From the NCBI RefSeq assembly GCF_001552415.1, contig NZ_BCRD01000003.1, positions 248,001-312,000 of the forward strand: a stretch of 64,000 nucleotides of DNA, written 5' to 3'. The number at the start of each line of letters is the position of its first letter. Within the stretch, counting starts at the first letter, position 1. Made by a program: the position numbers and the translations under genes. Of the stretch, positions 61,481-64,000 are shown piece after piece. The notes beneath the pieces were generated by a model that saw nothing but the letters and a program-made list of their open reading frames with translations, ran no database searches and was not told the DNA's origin. This stretch comes from Corynebacterium xerosis NBRC 16721 = ATCC 373 (lineage in GTDB: Bacteria > Actinomycetota > Actinomycetes > Mycobacteriales > Mycobacteriaceae).

Positions 61481-64000
61481 TTCGATTGCTGTCCATTCCG
61501 GGTTGCGGCGTCCAGATTCTGCAGCCGGTCCCCCAGCCAGGAACCGACCTTGGAAATCTCCGGTTCATCGACGATGGCGAGATGGTCGCCGCGCAGATGC
61601 ACGATCTCCAAATCCTCGACGATAGCGGACCAGCCGCCGTCGTCATCAATCGTCGCGTAGCGCGGCTCCAGTTCGATGGCGCCGTCGTGCATGCGCTCGG
61701 CGCGGAACAGGACCACCGGCGCGTCGACGTCGGCCCAGCGGGACATGTCCAGCTGGTCGAGGATGCGGTTGTCCACGAAGGAGGCGCGCTGGTGCTCCAG
61801 GACGCCGCCGGACAGGCCGTGCTGCGACGAGTCGGCGGTGGCCAGGAACTGCTCGAGCATGGTCAGCAGCGCCTCTTCGCCCTGCTGGTCCAGCAGGTCG
61901 TGGGGCACGGGAATGTCCAGGCCGTAGGTGCGCTTGGAGAAGTCCGCGTAGCGGTCCCAGCGGGCATGCATCTCCTCCGGGGTGTCGGGCACCTTCTCGG
62001 ACGGCTGCACGGTGTCGAGCAGCATGATCTGCGCGACCTCGACGTCGGAGCCGATCAGCTGGTGCGCGACCTCGTAGGCCAGGGCGCCGCCGAAGCTCCA
62101 GCCGCCCAGGACGATCGGCAGGCCGGCGGCACGGTCCTTGATGTCGTCGATGTAGGCGGCGGCACGGTCGGTGATGTCGCCCTCGAGGCGTTCGACGCCG
62201 TAGACGGGGGCATCGTCGGGCAGGCGGCGGACCAGCGGCTGGTACACGGCGGAGGACCCGCCGGCCGGGTGGAACAGGAACACCGCGGGGGTGCGGGACC
62301 CTTCGGGGCGTTCGCGCAGCACGCGGATGTTGCCCTCGACCTCGACTTCGAGGTGGGGGCGCAGGGTTTCGGCGAGGTCCGCGATGGTGCCGGCGGCGCG
62401 GACGTCGTCGACGGTGATCGCGGCGCCGGTGCGCTCGGACAGGCGGGCGGACATGGCTTCCGCGGTGGCGTCGTCAAGCGCCGGCAGTTCGTCGGTCACG
62501 CCTCCGACGCCCGCCCCGGCCACTGTGGCCCAGGTGCCGAACGCCATGCGTTCGGAGGCGTCGCGGGGCGCCACGGAAATGCCCTGCTTTGCGACGGTCC
62601 CTCCACCTTCCGCAGCGGCGAATGCCTCGTCCACGGCGTCGGCGGCGGTGCCGGCAGCCGGGTCGGCGGAATCGGCGGCGGGGGCGCCGTGCGACTGGGC
62701 GACCAGATCCTCGACGAGGGTGATGACGTCGGCGACGGACGCGTCGCGCAGCGCCTGCACCTGCAGCGGCGGGATGGAGAAGTCGTGCTCGACGCGGTTC
62801 TTGATGCGCATGCCCATCAGCGAATCCAGGCCGAGGTCGATCAGCGGCAGCTCCAGCGGCAGATCGTCGACGTCGTAGCCCATGGCCTCGCCGACGATGG
62901 TGCGCAGGTGCGCCTCCACCGGCACGCCGGACTCCGGCGACCAGCCGGGCTCGGCGTCGGGGGATCCCGCGCCGGCGGCGGTGGGCATGCCCGGGGCGGC
63001 CGGGGTGCGCGACGCGGCGCCGAAGCCCGCGGGGGCGCCGGCGGCGGTCGATTCGGAGACGGTGCCCGCGCCGGCCGGGGCGGCTGCGGGCGAGGCCGAT
63101 GCGCCGGTCGCCGATGCGGGGGCGGGCACGGTGGCCACGCCGGCCTTGGCCAGCAGCTCGGTGGCGCCGCCCTCGACGGCGTAGACCGAGATCACCGCGC
63201 CGCCCGGGTGGTGCGACACGATCGTCGTCAGCTCGCCGGAAGCCGGCAGCGAGCCGGATTCCTCGACGGCCAGCACCGTCGCGCCCGGTACGGCGTCGGC
63301 GACGGCGGCGTCGATGATGGCGTGGATGGACGGCGCCGACCCCGCGTCACCGGCGTAGGCGACGTCGCCGCCGGGCAGGGTGGTGCGGGCGCCCGGCAGC
63401 TTCGCGCGGCCGCCGGACGACGGGCGCGCCGCCGTCCAGAAACGCTGGTGGCGCCAGTGGATGCCCGGCAGGTCGGCGAAGTCGCCGGGGCCGGCCAGGG
63501 CGGACAGGTCGATGTCGTGGCCGTGGGCGTACAGCGTCGCGCACGCGGCGGCGAGGGACTCCCCCGCCGGCTCCTTGCGCTTGAGCAGGTGCACCAGCTG
63601 CGCGTCCGGCAGGCCCGCGGCGAACGCGGTGGCCATCGTCGGCATGAGCGCGACCGGGTTCGGGGCGAACTCCACGAAGGTGGTGTAGCCGGCGGCGCAG
63701 GCCCGTGAGACGGCATCGGAGAACCACACCGACTGGCGGGTGCAGCGCACGAAATAGTCGGCGTCGTGGACGACGTCACCGGGCTGGTACGTCACGCCGC
63801 GGTCGACGGAGCTGAACAGCGGGATGGCCAGCGGGGTGGGCTCCACGTCGGAGCACTCGGACCACAGCTCGCCCAACAGCGGGTCGAGCGCGGACGTGTG
63901 GCCGGCGCCCTTGACGGCCAGCGGACGGGCCATCTTGCCCTCGCCGGTCAGGAACTCGACCAGCGCGGCGATGGCCGGCTTCGGTCCGCCGACGGTGGTC
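61477..64000 (-). CDS. pks13: Polyketide synthase Pks13, 3' part
   Basis: About 840 C-terminal residues; the frame stays open to the window end. They give the end of the acyltransferase domain (GAGHTSALDPLLGEL, FVEFAPNPVALMP), a long Ala/Pro/Gly linker, the second acyl-carrier domain with the phosphopantetheine Ser in LGLDSLMGMRIKNRVE, a second linker, and a thioesterase with Ser in VLGGWSFGGALAYEVAHQ. Pks13 joins the meromycolyl and alpha chains and transfers the product to trehalose through this thioesterase. The second linker (about 62460-62700) holds two motif copies. KS and first ACP lie outside the window. Confidence 0.95.
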   Translation of the reverse strand, partial: TTVGGPKPAIAALVEFLTGEGKMARPLAVKGAGHTSALDPLLGELWSECSDVEPTPLAIPLFSSVDRGVTYQPGDVVHDADYFVRCTRQSVWFSDAVSRACAAGYTTFVEFAPNPVALMPTMATAFAAGLPDAQLVHLLKRKEPAGESLAAACATLYAHGHDIDLSALAGPGDFADLPGIHWRHQRFWTAARPSSGGRAKLPGARTTLPGGDVAYAGDAGSAPSIHAIIDAAVADAVPGATVLAVEESGSLPASGELTTIVSHHPGGAVISVYAVEGGATELLAKAGVATVPAPASATGASASPAAAPAGAGTVSESTAAGAPAGFGAASRTPAAPGMPTAAGAGSPDAEPGWSPESGVPVEAHLRTIVGEAMGYDVDDLPLELPLIDLGLDSLMGMRIKNRVEHDFSIPPLQVQALRDASVADVITLVEDLVAQSHGAPAADSADPAAGTAADAVDEAFAAAEGGGTVAKQGISVAPRDASERMAFGTWATVAGAGVGGVTDELPALDDATAEAMSARLSERTGAAITVDDVRAAGTIADLAETLRPHLEVEVEGNIRVLRERPEGSRTPAVFLFHPAGGSSAVYQPLVRRLPDDAPVYGVERLEGDITDRAAAYIDDIKDRAAGLPIVLGGWSFGGALAYEVAHQLIGSDVEVAQIMLLDTVQPSEKVPDTPEEMHARWDRYADFSKRTYGLDIPVPHDLLDQQGEEALLTMLEQFLATADSSQHGLSGGVLEHQRASFVDNRILDQLDMSRWADVDAPVVLFRAERMHDGAIELEPRYATIDDDGGWSAIVEDLEIVHLRGDHLAIVDEPEISKVGSWLGDRLQNLDAATRNGQQSK

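Overview
The window comes from a high-GC actinobacterium of the mycolic-acid lineage, most likely a Corynebacterium or a close relative. The evidence is the set of mycolate and arabinan genes (end of pks13, carboxylase accD, an MmpL3-type exporter, an AftD-type arabinosyltransferase, TmaT-, LmcA- and MtrP-like genes), an alaT protein very like the C. glutamicum enzyme, HspR control of the dnaK operon, and gene order matching conserved corynebacterial and mycobacterial blocks. No phage, transposase, rRNA or CRISPR array was seen; there is one tRNA.

Layout. 1-9.8 kb: an alpha/beta hydrolase, a small membrane protein, then a catabolic island with a GABA/5-aminovalerate-type permease divergent from an aminotransferase, a glutaryl-CoA dehydrogenase, a semialdehyde dehydrogenase and a class III CoA-transferase, closed by a PucR-type regulator. 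Together they fit 5-aminovalerate to glutarate to crotonyl-CoA. 9.8-14.5 kb: dnaK-grpE-dnaJ-hspR with HAIR operators. 14.4-20.7 kb: a large membrane FeS reductase with a long Gly-Ala-Pro repeat tail, alaT, and an AlkD-like glycosylase. 20.8-28.5 kb: UDP-glucose dehydrogenase, an osmolyte-type ABC transporter, dcd, tRNA-Gly(CCC) and small stress or enzyme genes. 28.7-39.3 kb: cell-envelope block (DUF2613, aftD, tmaT-like, lmcA-like, a polytopic membrane protein, a GT1 glycosyltransferase, mtrP-like). 39.4-47.1 kb: a block of a different kind, with thiolase and fadB, a secreted SGNH hydrolase, a carboxymuconolactone-decarboxylase-family protein, flavohaemoglobin and an NsrR-like repressor. 47.3-57.4 kb: pckA, four small or unknown genes, trmB, NYN nuclease, mmpL3-like, a flippase-like membrane protein and DUF3054. 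57.5-64 kb: a peptide transporter, a TM2 protein, accD and the 3' part of pks13.

The least explained signal is a dispersed 11-mer, CGTCG(T/C)(A/C/G)AAGC. I found about 33 copies by eye on both strands, against roughly one expected from base composition. Copies sit in gaps, terminators, protein tails and linkers, in several reading frames, and at least three times as close inverted pairs. This resembles DNA-uptake-type or REP-type sequence families more than a protein motif. Other points are a recurrent leaderless promoter design, very long perfect hairpins, a 91-bp convergent gene overlap, and small genes of 57 and 30 codons.
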